Shown here in pieces: positions 40,790 to 53,870 of a DNA stretch of 64,000 bases. Position 1 is the first letter of the stretch. Each line of letters opens with the position of its first letter. The notes beneath the pieces are model-generated. The model was not told where the DNA came from. It was given only the letters and a program-made list of their open reading frames with translations, and made no database searches. A program made the position numbers and the translations under genes. The stretch comes from Cordylochernes scorpioides (lineage: Eukaryota > Arthropoda > Arachnida > Pseudoscorpiones > Chernetidae): positions 21,729,652-21,793,651 of the forward strand of contig CP092880.1 of the NCBI GenBank assembly GCA_030710605.1, in the 5' to 3' direction.

Positions 40790-42900
40790 GACTTTGGTTC
40801 AGACTAATTGACCAAACAAGATCATGGTCTCATTCGACGTAGAATCCCTAATCTTTCACATCAGTTGATTCTAAGCAGCACTGAAGAGTTAAGAGAAAAC
40901 CGAATATTACCTATCGTCATGCAGAAAATAACTCATATCTCTTTGTATCAAAACAAGTATCCTTACATATGATATAAAACCTTAAAACAGATTAAAGGAT
41001 CTCTAATGGGCAGCCTTCTTTCCACTTCATGTCCTAGGCCAAAGGTCACCAAACTTTTGGGTCGGACGAGTCAAAAATTACAATTTACAAAGTTTTTAAA
41101 GAGCCACAATATTTTTTCTTGCCAACAATATGCAATACTCAAATTTTAAACTCAACCAAACAAGATTATGATCTCATTCGACATAGAATCCCCAGGTTTT
41201 CACATCAGTTGATACTAAGTTGCACTGGAGTGTCATTAAGAGAAACCCGAATCAATCCTTTAAAGAAAATAAATTCAGCCATTCTTAAGAAGAAAAACGC
41301 CTCATTCTTAATTTTTATAGATGCAATACTCAAGTTCTAAACTCAACCAAACAAGATCATGGCCTCGTTTTATGTAAAATCACATCAGACTTCCACATCA
41401 GTTGATACTAAGTAGCACTGAAGTGTCATTAAGAGAAAACCGAATAGATCCTTTAAAATAAACTAAATTCAGCCTTTCTCAAGCAGCAAAACTCCCCTAT
41501 TCTCCATTTCGAACACCACCATATTCATAAAAGAAATACTCAAGTTCCAAACTCAACCAAACAAGATCATGGTCTCATTCGACGTAGAATCCCAAGTCTT
41601 TCACATCAGTTGATTCTAAGTAGCACTGAATTGTCATTAAGAGAAAACCGAATAGATCCTTTAAAAGAAATTAAACTCGGCTTTTCTCAAGCAGCAAAAC
41701 TCTCCATTCTTCATTTCAACATTACCATATTCATAAAAGAAATACTCAAGTTCCAAACTCAACCAAACAAGATCATGGTCACGTTTTATGTAAAATCACA
41801 TCAGACTTCCACCTCAGTTGATACTAAGGAGCACTGAAGAGTTAATAAGAGAAAACCAAATAGATCCTTTAAAAAAAACAAATTCAGCCTTTCTCAAGCA
41901 CAAAAACTCTCCATTATTCATTTCCAACAGCAACATCTTCACATAAAAGAAATACTCAATGTCCTAACTCAACCAAACAAGATCATAGTCTCATTCGACA
42001 TAGAATCCCTAATCTTTCACATCAGTTGATACTAAGCAGCAATGAAGTGTTAAGAGAAACCCGAATCGACCCTATTGTCATACAGAAAATATCTCAACTC
42101 ATATCCCTTTGTATCAAAACAAGTATCCTTACATATGATATGAAACCTTATAAACAGATTAAAGGATCTACAATGGGCAGCCCTCTTTCCCCTTCAGCCA
42201 CCTAAATCACGATGCATGCCATAGACAAATGGATAACCTCATTATTCCCGGTAGACATAACCATATGACGCAGATACATTGACGCCATCTTTTACATCTG
42301 TTCTGAAATCAAACCAACAATCATCTAACTTATCTTGACAGTTACCATCCCGACCTTAATTTCACTTTTTAAAAAGACACCAACAATTTTCTTTCGCCCC
42401 AAGATATGCAATTATTCACATTTAACAACAGTTCCAAACAACCGTGTAGTATTGACTGTCTTTTAACATCAACTATATCCGAATTTCTTCCTACTGCAAT
42501 CTCAGCCATAAAATGAATACAGTTAAGCCTGTCTATAGCGTCTCCCTCTCTATAGCGCCCGATTTTAAATACGTAGTACGATGCGATTTACATTAAAAGT
42601 GACATGTCTATAGCACCCCCTCTCTATAGCACCCTATTTTGGTGAGTCCCAAGAAGGGGCGCTATAGACAGGTTAACTGTACTGTTAAGACCTTAACTAA
42701 ACGGATTCATACCCATTGCTCATTTCAAACCTTTAAAACGGAAGAGACGCATAATATCTTGAAAAGTCTTGAATGAAAAGAGAGTAATTGTGTAGAACAC
42801 TTTATAGAAAATCTGAAGAAGAGATAAACAATCACTGCTGAATTTCACGATTTACCATTTCAAATGTCTCAAACTCTAGTCTACTTACCTGATCTAGCTT
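40790..42900 (+). pseudogene. Penelope-like element (PLE) reverse transcriptase relic with internal tandem copies
   Basis: KIMVSFDVESL (40819 on) matches PLE RT motif A (SFDV.SLFT). QIKGS(L/T)MGS(L/P)LS at 40990-41030 and 42155-42200 matches QI.G..MGSPLSP. RRYIDAIFYI near 42250 corresponds to RYVDDIF with the catalytic pair lost. The thumb-like VKTLTKRIHTHCSFQTFKTE, then CVEHFIENLKK (42685-42800) follows. The motif-A segment is repeated at 41156, 41347, 41558, 41762 and 41970, ~205 bp apart. Multiple stops; no GIY-YIG endonuclease seen. Dead. Confidence 0.7.
42518..42681. mobile_element. Pogo/Tigger-like MITE inside the PLE relic
   Basis: 164 bp. Left tacagttaagcctgtctata and right tatagacaggttaactgta are inverted repeats, tipped by TA. 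Interior has ctctctatagc twice. It splits the PLE frame between SAIKMN and VKTLTKR. Confidence 0.85.
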
Positions 42901-43149
42901 CTTAGCGATTTAATTCTCTTCCACAATTTTGAAAGTGCAATGGGGGATAAACTTTTTCAGGAAATAATGACCATCACCGCTGTGAGTACATTTAACACTT
43001 TCAATATGAAATGATTTTAGTTATTTAATACTTGCAATAATGAAATCAGCTTCCAAAGATAAGTTTCTTGCTTTATTTATACATTCTCTAAAGCTTTCGG
43101 CTATTATAAAATTCTTCTACAGGAGTATATGACTCATATATTCCTGTAG
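42901..43149. other. No recognised feature
   Basis: AT-rich. Confidence 0.35.
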
Positions 43150-43540
43150 AACTCGCCCAGAAGTCCTCCTCTACGTGGCGGGCGGGAGAAGCAGCATAAG
43201 TAAGGGACTGCCCTGTAGTACGGTGTCGTGAGCCCCGAGCCGCTACGGTAACCGTGAACAAGGAACTCTGAAATGTGACTGACTAACGGGGCAATGGTAC
43301 TACCCCCCTTACCATGGAGTGGACAAGACACCACCACCACGCTATATCCTCCAGCTCAGAAGTCCTCCTCTACGTGGCGGGCGGGAGAAGCAGCACAAGT
43401 AAGGGACTGTCCTGTAGTACGGTGTCGTGAGTCCCGAGCCGCTACGGTAACCGTGAACAGGGAACTCTGAAATGTGGCTGACTAACGGGGCAATGGCACC
43501 TCCCTTTCCATGGAGCATGGATAAGACACCACCACTTCTG
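43150..43540 (+). mobile_element. LINE L2 3' ends, two in tandem
   Basis: Two ~200-bp units, each with agaagtcctcctctacgtgg, gtaagggactg(c/t)cctgtag, gaactctgaaatgtg(a/g)ctga and an end ccatggag...gacaagacaccacc. Inverse copy at 58590-58745. Confidence 0.7.
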
Positions 43541-44057
43541 TAGAAATTTTAAAATACCCGAAGGCCTGAGAAAATATATAAATAGAGCAAGAGAATTATC
43601 TTTAGAGGCCGTTTTTATTTTTGCGTACATTTCAGAAGTTTCTAACTTTTGTATTTAATCTTTCCTCATAGAAATGGAAGGAATAATTATCTAAAATATC
43701 GTACCAAGATCAAAGAAAAAGCAGATCATTTAGGTATGTAATTATATGCAAATATGTAAAAAGATAAAAGGTTTCGATATATCATTGTTATTACAATTTA
43801 AAAAAAAAGAGTATTTATGTAAATAAAATCAAATTTTGTGTGAAAAAATGAATTAAGATGATTAATAAGCATAAGGTACAGGTTCCCCTTGTGTAGAAAG
43901 AATAGTCTGCTGTTTGTTTTGTTTGAAGGGATTCTTTACAATGTGTCGTTCTGGGAATGGATGCTTTTTGTTCTCTAGGGACGATGTCGTGACATCAAAT
44001 TGGGACGTGCGTGTACTGGATGTGGGACAGTGTTGGCCAAGAGTGTCGTCCCATCAT
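43541..44057. other. No recognised feature
   Basis: AT-rich, no shared repeat found. Confidence 0.35.
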
Positions 44058-47000
44058 GGCGTGTGTAGATTATACCTGACTTGTTAACTGTAGCGCTCAC
44101 ATCATGGCGTGGTTGATACATGGCATGTGTAGATTATACCTGACGTGTTAACCGTAGCGCTCACATCATGGCATGTGTAGATTATACCTGACGTGTTAAC
44201 CGTAGCGCTCACATCATTGCATGTGTAGATTATACCTGACGTGTTAACCGTAGCGCTCACATCATGGCATGTGTAGATTATACCTGACGTGTTAACCGTA
44301 GCGCTCACATCATGGCATGTGTAGATTATACCTGACGTGTTAACCGTAGCGCTCACATCATTGCATGTGTAGATTATACCTGACGTGTTAACCGTAGCGC
44401 TCACATCATGGCATGTGTAGATTATACCTGACGTGTTAACCGTAGCGCTCACATCATGGCATGTGTAGATTATACCTGACGTGTTAACCGTAGCGCTCAC
44501 ATCATGGCATGTGTAGATTATACCTGACGTGTTAACTGTAGCGCTCACATCATGGCGTGTGTAGATTATACCTGACGTGTTAACTGTAGCGCTCACATCA
44601 TGGCATGTGTAGATTATACCTGACGTGTTAACTGTAGCGCTCACATCATGGCGTGTGTAGATTATACCTGACGTGTTAACTGTAGCGCTCACATCATGGC
44701 ATGTGTAGATTATACCTGACGTGTTAACTGTAGCGCTCACATCATGGCATGTGTAGATTATACCTGACGTGTTAACTGTAGCGCTCACATCATGGCATGT
44801 GTAGATTATACCTGACGTGTTAACTGTAGCGCTCACATCATGGCGTGTGTAGATTATACCTGACGTGTTAACTGTAGCGCTCACATCATGGCATGTGTAG
44901 ATTATACCTGACGTGTTAACTGTAGCGCTCACATCATGGCATGTGTAGATTATACCTGACGTGTTAACTGTAGCGCTCACATCATGGCATGTGTAGATTA
45001 TACCTGACGTGTTAACTGTAGCGCCCACATCATGGCATGTGTATATTATACCTGAGGTGTTAACTGTAGTGCCCACATCATGGCATGTGTATATTATACC
45101 TGACGTGTTAACTGTAGCGCCCACATCATGGCGTGGTTGATACATGGCATGTGTATATTATACCTGACGTGTTAACTGTAGCGCCCACATCATGGCATGT
45201 GTATATTATACCTGACGTGTTAACTGTAGCGCCCACATCATGGCATGTGTAGATTATACCTGACGTGTTAACTGTAGCGCTCACATCATGGCATGTGTAG
45301 ATTATACCTGACGTGTTAACTGTAGCGCTCACATCATGGAATGTGTAGATAATACCTGACGTGTTAACTGTAGCGCTCACATCATGGCATGGTTGATACA
45401 TGGCGTGTGTAGATTATACCTGACGTGTTAACTGTAGCGCTCACATCATGGCATGTGTAGATTATACCTGACGTGTTAACTGTAGCGCTCACATCATGGC
45501 ATGTGTAGATTATACCTGACGTGTTAACTGTAGCGCTCACATCATGGCATGTGTAGATTATACCTGACGTGTTAACTGTAGCGCTCACATCATGGCATGT
45601 GTAGATTATACCTGACGTGTTAACTGTAGCGCTCACATCATGGCATGTGTAGATTATACCTGACGTGTTAACTGTAGCGCTCACATCATGGCATGTGTAG
45701 ATTATACCTGACGTGTTAACTGTAGCGCTCACATCATGGCATGTGTATAATATACCTGACGTGTTAACTGTAGCGCTCACATCATGGCATGTGTAGATTA
45801 TACCTGACGTGTTAACTGTAGCGCCCACATCATGGCATGTGTATATTATACCTGACGTGTCAACTGTAGCGCTCACATCATGGCGTGGTTGATACATGGC
45901 ATGTGTAGATTATACCTGACGTGTTAACTGTAGCGCTCACATCATGGCATGTGTAGATTATACCTGACGTGTTAACTGTAGCGCTCACATCATGGCATGT
46001 GTAGATTATACCTGACGTGTTAACTGTAGCGCTCACCTCATGGCATGTGTAGATTATACCTGACGTGTTAACTGTAGCGCCCACATCATGGCATGTGTAT
46101 ATTATACCTGACGTGTCAACTATAGCGCTCACATCATGGCATGTGTATATTATACCTGACGTGTTAACTGTAGCGCTCACATCATGGCATGTGTAGATTA
46201 TACCTGACGTGTTAACTGTAGCGCTCACATCATGGCATGTGTAGATTATACCTGACGTGTTAACTGTAGCGCTCACATCATGGCATGTGTAGATTATACC
46301 TGACGTGTTAACTGTAGCGCTCACATCATGGCATGTGTAGATTATACCTGACGTGTTAACTGTAGCGCTCACATCATGGCATGTGTATATTATACCTGAC
46401 GTGTTAACTGTAGCGCTCACATCATGGCATGTGTAGATTATACCTGACGTGTTAACTGTAGCGCCCACATCATGGCATGTGTATATTATACCTGACGTGT
46501 CAACTGTAGCGCTCACATCATGGCGTGGTTGATACATGGCATGTGTAGATTATACCTGACGTGTTAACTGTAGCGCTCACATCATGGCATGTGTAGATTA
46601 TACCTGACGTGTTAACTGTAGCGCTCACATCATGGCATGTGTAGATTATACCTGACGTGTTAACTGTAGCGCTCACATCATGGCATGTGTAGATTATACC
46701 TGACGTGTTAACTGTAGCGCCCACATCATGGCATGTGTATATTATACCTGACGTGTTAACTGTAGCGCCCACATCATGGCATGTGTATATTATACCTGAC
46801 GTGTCAACTGTAGCGCTCACATCATGGCGTGGTTGATACATGGCATGTGTAGATTATACCTGACGTGTTAACTGTAGCGCTCACATCATGGCATGTGTAG
46901 ATTATACCTGACGTGTTAACTGTAGCGCTCACATCATGGCATGTGTAGATTATACCTGACGTGTTAACTGTAGCGCCCACATCATGGCATGTGTATATTA

Positions 47001-47505
47001 TACCTGACGTGTTAACTGTAGCGCTCACATCATGGCATGTGTATATTATACCTGACGTGTTAACTGTAGCGCTCACATCATGGCATGTGTATATTATACC
47101 TGACGTGTTAACTGTAGCGCTCACATCATGGCATGTGTATATTATACCTGACGTGTTAACTGTAGCGCTCACATCATGGCGTGGTTGATACATGGCATGT
47201 GTAGATTATACCTGACGTGTTAACTGTAGCGCTCACATCATGGCGTGTATAGATTATACCTGACGTGTTAACTGTAGCGCTCACATCATTGCATGTGTAG
47301 ATTATACCTGACGTGTTAACTGTAGCGGGTAAATCATGGCGTGGTTGATACATGGCATGTGTAGATTATACCTGACGTGTTAACTGTAGCGGGCACATCA
47401 TGGCGTGGTTGATACATGACATGTGTAGATTATACCTGATATGTTATAACTGTAGCGGGCACATCATGGCGTGGTTGATACATGGCATGTGTAGATTATA
47501 CCTGA
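44058..47505. repeat. 48-bp satellite array (~70 units)
   Basis: Unit tgacgtgttaactgtagcgc, tcacatcatggcatgtgtag, attatacc = 48 bp. Period 48 is 16 codons, so one minus frame reads the peptide CHDVSATVNTSGIIYT over and over (e.g. 347 codons at 44102-45145). A 16-bp insert (gtggttgatacatggc) recurs at about 44110, 45134, 45390, 45886, 46526, 46830 and 47182, at spacings of n x 48 + 16, and shifts the frame. After 47300 the units decay (gcgggcacatcatggcgtgg). Differences between units are not concentrated at silent sites. Read as satellite, not as a gene. Confidence 0.9.
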
Positions 47506-47539
47506 TAAAAGACGCCAATTATTAACCGTCTCCGTTGAC

Positions 47540-47700
47540 TAGAAAACTCAGGTCGGCGACAAAGCCACAGCACCAGCTTTGGCAAACTGAGAAGCGTCCA
47601 CCTGTAGTCCATTGTTCCAAGCTAATGGCCTTCGTCAGCCTAGGACGAGCTTTATTCCACGAGATCCACACGGGATCCAATGAAATCTTCACAATCTACC
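47540..47700. repeat. Repeat shared with 59330-59425
   Basis: gtcggcgacaaagccaca(g/a)c, ggcaaactgagaagc(g/a)tcc. GC-rich, unassigned. Confidence 0.5.
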
Positions 47701-47854
47701 AAAAAGGTGTTTAGCTGGTAAAGTGGCTAAACCAAATCTATGACCAAAATATAGATGGAAATATTGCCGGTAGGAAATTGAACTACGAAAATGAAGGTTC
47801 CCTTTACCCTCAAAATAGACGTCAACTATTTGTTACCGACCCGAGGAGCGATGT

Positions 47855-47970
47855 ACAAAGGATATGTACAAGAAGCGAGCGTATGTACAAGAAGAGAAGA
47901 GATGAACAAGAAGCGAGCGTATGTACAAGACGCGAGAAGCATATGTGCAAGAAGAGAGGAGACGTACCAT
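47855..47970. repeat. Short degenerate tandem repeat
   Basis: gtacaagaagcgagcgtat recurs with variants (24-30 bp spacing). ORFs in three frames result from it. Confidence 0.6.
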
Positions 47971-48204
47971 AGTACATTCCAGATAAACGATTACCTGCAT
48001 ACATCCGCTACAAACGACTTCCTCTGCTCAATCTGATAGAATGCTTCCGTTTCTCAAATTCCAACGGAAGCCGGCTCTCGTCTCCTTATAAATCCAAACT
48101 CTCGAAGTACGAAGAGTATATACATTTATATACAGGTTGCTATATAGAGTTATATACAAAATCGTATATAGAGAATTATATACAGATTCGTTTATAGAAT
48201 CGTT

Positions 48205-48330
48205 TGATTAAGACAAACTAGATAACCAAGTGTAGACTAAATTGCTTCTATTTCCTTCTCAAAAACAATTAAATATATGGTCGGCGACATCAGATATTTT
48301 CCACTTCCTTAAATTTTGTCTATGAGTGTG
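48205..48330. repeat. MITE family A, right end
   Basis: gataaccaagtgtagactaa, attgcttctatttccttct, then cttccttaaattttgtctat, the family-A right terminus. Confidence 0.65.
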
Positions 48331-48349
48331 TATAATTTAAAAAATTAAC

Positions 48350-48660
48350 GATTAGTTTATATTTATACCGGAAGATGTCGCAGGTCCTTAGCAACTTCCA
48401 GTTGCACAATCAAGAGAGGCTTTTTGCTCTTCATTTATTCACCTGTATACTTTCACTTTGATACTATTGTTCATATAGTTTGTTGTTAACATCACTAACG
48501 ATCCTAAATACTGATTCCTTGATTTTTCAGAAAGAATTTTTATTGATTAATCAACAGTGTGTGTTTGGCCGATATTCTGGCATAATAAAAAAAGAACGAT
48601 TCGTTGATATTTTTTACGACAGATGGCGTAAGCTATCAGCAACCTTTATTTGATATAAGA
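48350..48660 (+). repeat. Two H-family fragments
   Basis: 48350-48440 (agcaacttccagttgcac, then aatcaagagaggctttttgc) and 48540-48655 (attgattaatcaacag, ttggccgatattctggcata, cagatggcgtaagctatcag). No ribozyme core. Confidence 0.5.
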
Positions 48661-48756
48661 ATGGAGAAGTCCGACTACACTAATCCCCCCCTGAACTCTT
48701 GGAATATTTGACTAAATTCTGGTCCAAGGTGACTTACGTGGCAACGGCACCCATTT

Positions 48757-51700
48757 TCTAAAATAGATAATATTGCGACTGCTGTGATTGAGATACATGG
48801 AGACATCTGAGGCTCTTTATTGGACACGACAACAACAACAATACAGTATACACACACAAGATAGAGGACATTGCGACTGCTGTGATAGAGATGTATGGAG
48901 ACATCTGAGGCTCTTCATTGGACACGACAACAACAACAATACAGTATACACACACAAGATAGAGGACATTGCGACTGCTGTGATAGAGATGTATGGAGAC
49001 ATCTGAGGCTCTTCATTGGACACGACAACAACACCAATACAGCATACACACCCAAGATAGAGGACATTGGTACTGCTGTGATAGAGATGTATGGAGACAT
49101 CTGAGGCTCTTTATTGGACACGACAACAACAACAATACAGTATACACACACAAGATAGAGGACATTGCGACTGCTGTGATAGAGATGTATGGAGACATCT
49201 GAGGCTCATTATTGGACACGACAGCTTCAATACAGTATGCACACCCAAGATAGTGGACATTGCGACTGCTGTGATAAAGATATATGGAGACATCTGAAGC
49301 TATTCATTGGACACGACAACAACAATACAGTATACACACCCAAGATAGTGTACATTGCGACTGCTGTGATAGAAATGCATGGAGACATCTGAAGCTCATT
49401 ATTGGACACGACAACAACAACAATACAGTATACACACCCAAGATAGAGGACATTGCGACTGCTGTGATAGAGATGTACGGAGACATCTGAGGCTCTTCAT
49501 TGGACACGACAACAACACCAATACAGTATACACACCCAATATATAGGACATTGCGACTGCTGTGATAGAGATGTATGGAGACATCTGAGGCTCTTCATTG
49601 GACACGACAACAACACCAATACAGTATACACACCCAATATAGAGGACATTGCGACTGCTGTGATAGAGATGTATGGAGACATCTGAGGCTCTTCATTGGA
49701 CACGACAACAACACCAATACAGTATACACACCCAAGATAGAGGACATTGCGACTGCTGTGATAGAGATGTATGGAGACATCTGAGGCTCTTCATTGGACA
49801 CGACAACAACACCAATACAGTATACACACCCAAGATAGAGGACATTGCGACTGCTGTGATAGAGATGTATGGAGACATCTGAGGCTCTTCATTGGACACG
49901 ACAACAACACCAATACAGTATACACACCCAAGATAGAGGACATTGGTACTGCTGTGATAGAGATGTATGGAGATATCTGAGGCTCTTCATTGGACACGAC
50001 AACAACAACAATAGAGTATACACACCCAAGATAGAGGACATTGCGACTGCTGTGATAGAGATGTATGGAGACATCTGAGGCTCTTCATTGGACACGACAA
50101 CAACACCAATACAGCATACACACCCAAGATAGAGGACATTGGTACTGCTGTGATAGAGATGTATGGGGACATCTGAGGTTATTTATTGGACACGACAACA
50201 ACAACAACAGAAAATGTCATGGATACAGAACAGCAGCTTTACACAGATAAGATAGAGATGATTGCAACTGCTGTGATAGAGATGTATGGAGACATCTGAG
50301 GCTCTTCATTGGACACGACAACAACACCAATACAGTATACACACCCAATATATAGGACATTGCGACTGCTGTGATAGAGATGTATGGAGACATCTGAGGC
50401 TCTTCATTGGACACGACAACAACACCAATACAGTATACACACCCAATATATAGGACATTGCGACTGCTGTGATAGAGATGTATGGAGATATCTGAGGCTC
50501 TTCATTGGACACGACAACAACACCAATACAGTATACACACCCAATATATAGGACATTGCGACTGCTGTGATAGAGATGTATGGAGATATCTGAGGCTCTT
50601 CATTGGACACGACAACAACACCAATACAGTATACACACCCAATATATAGGACATTGCGACTGCTGTGATAGAGATGTATGGAGATATCTGAGGCTCTTCA
50701 TTGGACACGACAACAACACCAATACAGTATACACACCCAATATAGAGGACATTGGTACTGCTGTGATAGAGATGTATGGAGATATCTGAGGCTCTTCATT
50801 GGACACGACAACAACAACAATAGAGTATACACACCCAAGATAGAGGACATTGCGACTGCTGTGATAGAGATGTATGGAGACATCTGAGGCTCTTCATTGG
50901 ACACGACAACAACACCAATACAGTATACACACCCAAGATAGAGGACATTGGTACTGCTGTGATAGAGATGTATGGAGATATCTGAGGCTCTTCATTGGAC
51001 ACGACAACAACAACAATAGAGTATACACACCCAAGATAGAGGACATTGCGACTGCTGTGATAGAGATGTATGGAGACATCTGAGGCTCTTCATTGGACAC
51101 GACAACAACAACAATACAGCATACACACCCAAGATAGAGGACATTGGTACTGCTGTGATAGAGATGTATGGGGGCATCTGAGGTTATTTATTGGACACGA
51201 CAACAACAACAACAGAAAATGTCATGGATACAGAACAGCAGCTTTACACAGATAAGATAGAGATGATTGCAACTGCTGTGATAGAGATGTATGGAGACAT
51301 CTGAGGCTCTTCATTGGACACGACAACAACACCAATACAGCATACACACCCAAGATAGAGGACATTGGTACTGCTGTGATAGAGATGTATGGAGACATCT
51401 GAGGCTCTCCATTGGACACGACAACAACACCAATACAGTATACACACCCAATATAGAGGACATTGCGACTGCTGTGATAGAGATGTATGGAGACATCTGA
51501 GGCTCTTCATTGGACACGACAACAACACCAATACAGTATGCACACCCAAGATAGAGGACATTGGTACTGCTGTGATAGAGATGTATGGAGATATCTGAGG
51601 CTCTTCATTGGACACGACAACAACAACAATAGAGTATACACACCCAAGATAGAGGACATTGCGACTGCTGTGATAGAGATGTATGGAGACATCTGAGGCT

Positions 51701-52142
51701 CTTCATTGGACACGACAACAACAACAATACAGCATACACACCCAAGATAGAGGACATTGGTACTGCTGTGATAGAGATGTATGGGGGCATCTGAGGTTAT
51801 TTATTGGACACGACAACAACAACAACAGAAAATGTCATGGATACAGAACAGCAGCTTTACACAGATAAGATAGAGATGATTGCAACTGCTGTGATAGAGA
51901 TGTATGGAGACATCTGAGGCTCTTCATTGGACACGACAACAACACCAATACAGCATACACACCCAAGATAGAGGACATTGGTACTGCTGTGATAGAGATG
52001 TATGGAGACATCTGAGGCTCTCCATTGGACACGACAACAACACCAATACAGTATACACACCCAATATAGAGGACATTGCGACTGCTGTGATAGAGATGTA
52101 TGGAGACATCTGAGGCTCTTCATTGGACACGACAACAACAAC
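48757..52142 (+). repeat. 98-bp tandem array of LINE-L1 3' ends (~34 units)
   Basis: Each unit in plus orientation is ...YTPKIEDIATAVIEMYGDI stop, ggctcttcattggaca, cgacaacaac, then tacagtatacacaccca and on into the next copy. Units are 98 bp (95-98). Longer repeats also occur: variants with aatgtcatggatacagaa (near 50213, 51219 and 51832) and a near-identical 613-bp block (51222 on and 51835 on). Same sequence in one to six copies at 8758-9130, 11015-11815 and 62203-62370 (all minus). It is thus an LINE-derived satellite. ORFs on both strands are incidental. Confidence 0.9.
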
Positions 52143-52413
52143 TCTTCCCTCAGATAAGTCTTTCTTCGTTGAGGGGATCATGTTGAGAGGCCAACAAGTG
52201 GTGTCGTAATATTCCTGCAAACTGCCAGACACCTGGCAATAATTCATAGCCGTCTATTAGCCCAGCCATCTTTCTTCTGCTTCCTTTCGTCACGCTTCAT
52301 CGCACACATCTACAGAGAATCTTCCTCCCACTGCTGTAATGTATGGATACACACCTGAGGATAGTGGTCTCTTATTGGGGGTCGGTGGTCAGACCATTCA
52401 AATCTCTTATCTT
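52143..52413. other. Unassigned, with a faint L1-like end
   Basis: ctgctgtaatgtatggatac followed by ctcttattggggg near 52333-52380 is a decayed L1-type end; the rest is unassigned. Confidence 0.35.
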
Positions 52414-53135
52414 GATTCAAACATCTTCAGCCGCACAACGGTAGACTAATGCATATCTACAATACTCTATAGTGGATAAGTACGCGATCTACGTTTTCTT
52501 CGATCCAAACATCCTCAGCAGCAAACGGTAGACTAATGCATATCTACAATACTCTATAGCGGCAAAACACGTGATCTACGTTTTCTTCGATTCAAACATC
52601 CTCAGCCGCACAACGGTAGAATAATCTATATCTACAATACTCTATAGCGGTTAAGCACACCATCTACGTTTTTCTCGATTCAAACATACTCAGCCGCACA
52701 ACGGTAGACTAATGCATAGCTACAATACTCTATAGCGGTTAAGCACGCGATCTACGTTTTCTTCGATTCAAACATCATCAGCCGCACAACGGTAGACTAA
52801 TGCATATCTACAATACTCTCTAGCGGCGAAACACGCGATCTACGTTTTCTTCGATTCAAACATCCTCAGCCTCACAACGGTAGACCAAAGCATATCTACA
52901 ATACTCTCTAGCGGCTAAGTACGCGTTCTACGTTTTCTTTGATTCAAACATCCTCAGCACAAACAGTAGACTAATGCATAACTACAATACTTTATAGCGG
53001 CGAAGCACGCAATCTACGTTTTCTTCTTAGATCACGAAATACGTGGTGTCGCTGGAGACCCGCTAGCGATCTTCCATCAAACTATACAGCATGTCAGAGT
53101 CTATATGTACATATTAACTGTACATAGTTGTATAT
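52414..53135. repeat. 88-bp tandem array (seven units) plus family F
   Basis: Units start at gattcaaacatcctcag: 52414, 52502, 52589, 52677, 52764, 52852 and 52940 (87-88 bp). Each has acggtagactaatgcatatc and gcgatctacgttttcttc. The array runs into family F (53010-53135). A single unit recurs at 55680-55740. Confidence 0.85.
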
Positions 53136-53189
53136 AACAGAAAGTTTCGGGAGGATTCATGTACTTAGAGAGGAACCTCTCCCTTCAAT

Positions 53190-53425
53190 CATGAATTAGA
53201 ACGATGTATTATATTCATCACTATAGTCAAAACCTTTATTAATGTTGATGAAGAATGAGCCACAAAGCTGGGCAAATCCATACAGGTGATGTGACTCTCT
53301 CTCATTGGTCTTGAGTTGGGTAATGCCAGCCAACACATCGACCTGCCCATTCTGTAGGAAAGAACTCTCGCAGTCCATCGGTGGCGGAGTCTTTCCCGCG
53401 ATGGGCACCACCAATAAAGACCTTG
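53190..53425 (-). other. Possible LTR-element leader fragment
   Basis: Minus strand reads ttggtggtgcccatcgcggg, then a frame (VDVLAGITQLKTNERESHHL, YGFAQLCGSFF). The ggtgg(c/t)gcccac(c/t)g segment and a following gaaagattccgc recur at 32190-32235 next to the solo LTR, which suggests a primer-binding/leader region. The peptide is unrecognised. Confidence 0.35.
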
Positions 53426-53870
53426 TATATATATTTATATATATATTTATCAATTATTTTTATATTTATATCTATATATTCATATATATTCATAATTATA
53501 AAATCTTATTCATTCATATTTATATCTATTTATTCCTATATTTATCATTATATAATCATATTCATTCCTATTCATATTTATTCTGTATTTAACCTTATAT
53601 AATCTTATATGTACTTTGAAATAAAGTAGTTTCAATTTCAATCTCTCTCATTTTTCATCATTACTAGAGAGAGAGAGAGATATATATATATTTATAACCC
53701 AGGGAGCACAGAACACCAACTACCCGGGGAATCCAGCTCACTAGTATGAACTAGTGTTGAGCGCTTTTACTCGCGTCCTGTTTTGATTGCTGAGTTGAAC
53801 CAATTGACCAGGAAGTTCCATGCTGAGGTTGAATCTGGAAGGCTGGCTATAGATGTAGGATTGAGGTGGG

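Noticed and set aside
44102..47193. Long antisense ORFs of the 48-bp array as a repetitive protein
   Set aside because: Open frame follows from a 48-bp period; frame is broken by the 16-bp insert; no signal peptide or silent-site bias seen.
48757..52142. CRISPR array
   Set aside because: Units are contiguous, with no unique spacers, and match a LINE terminus.
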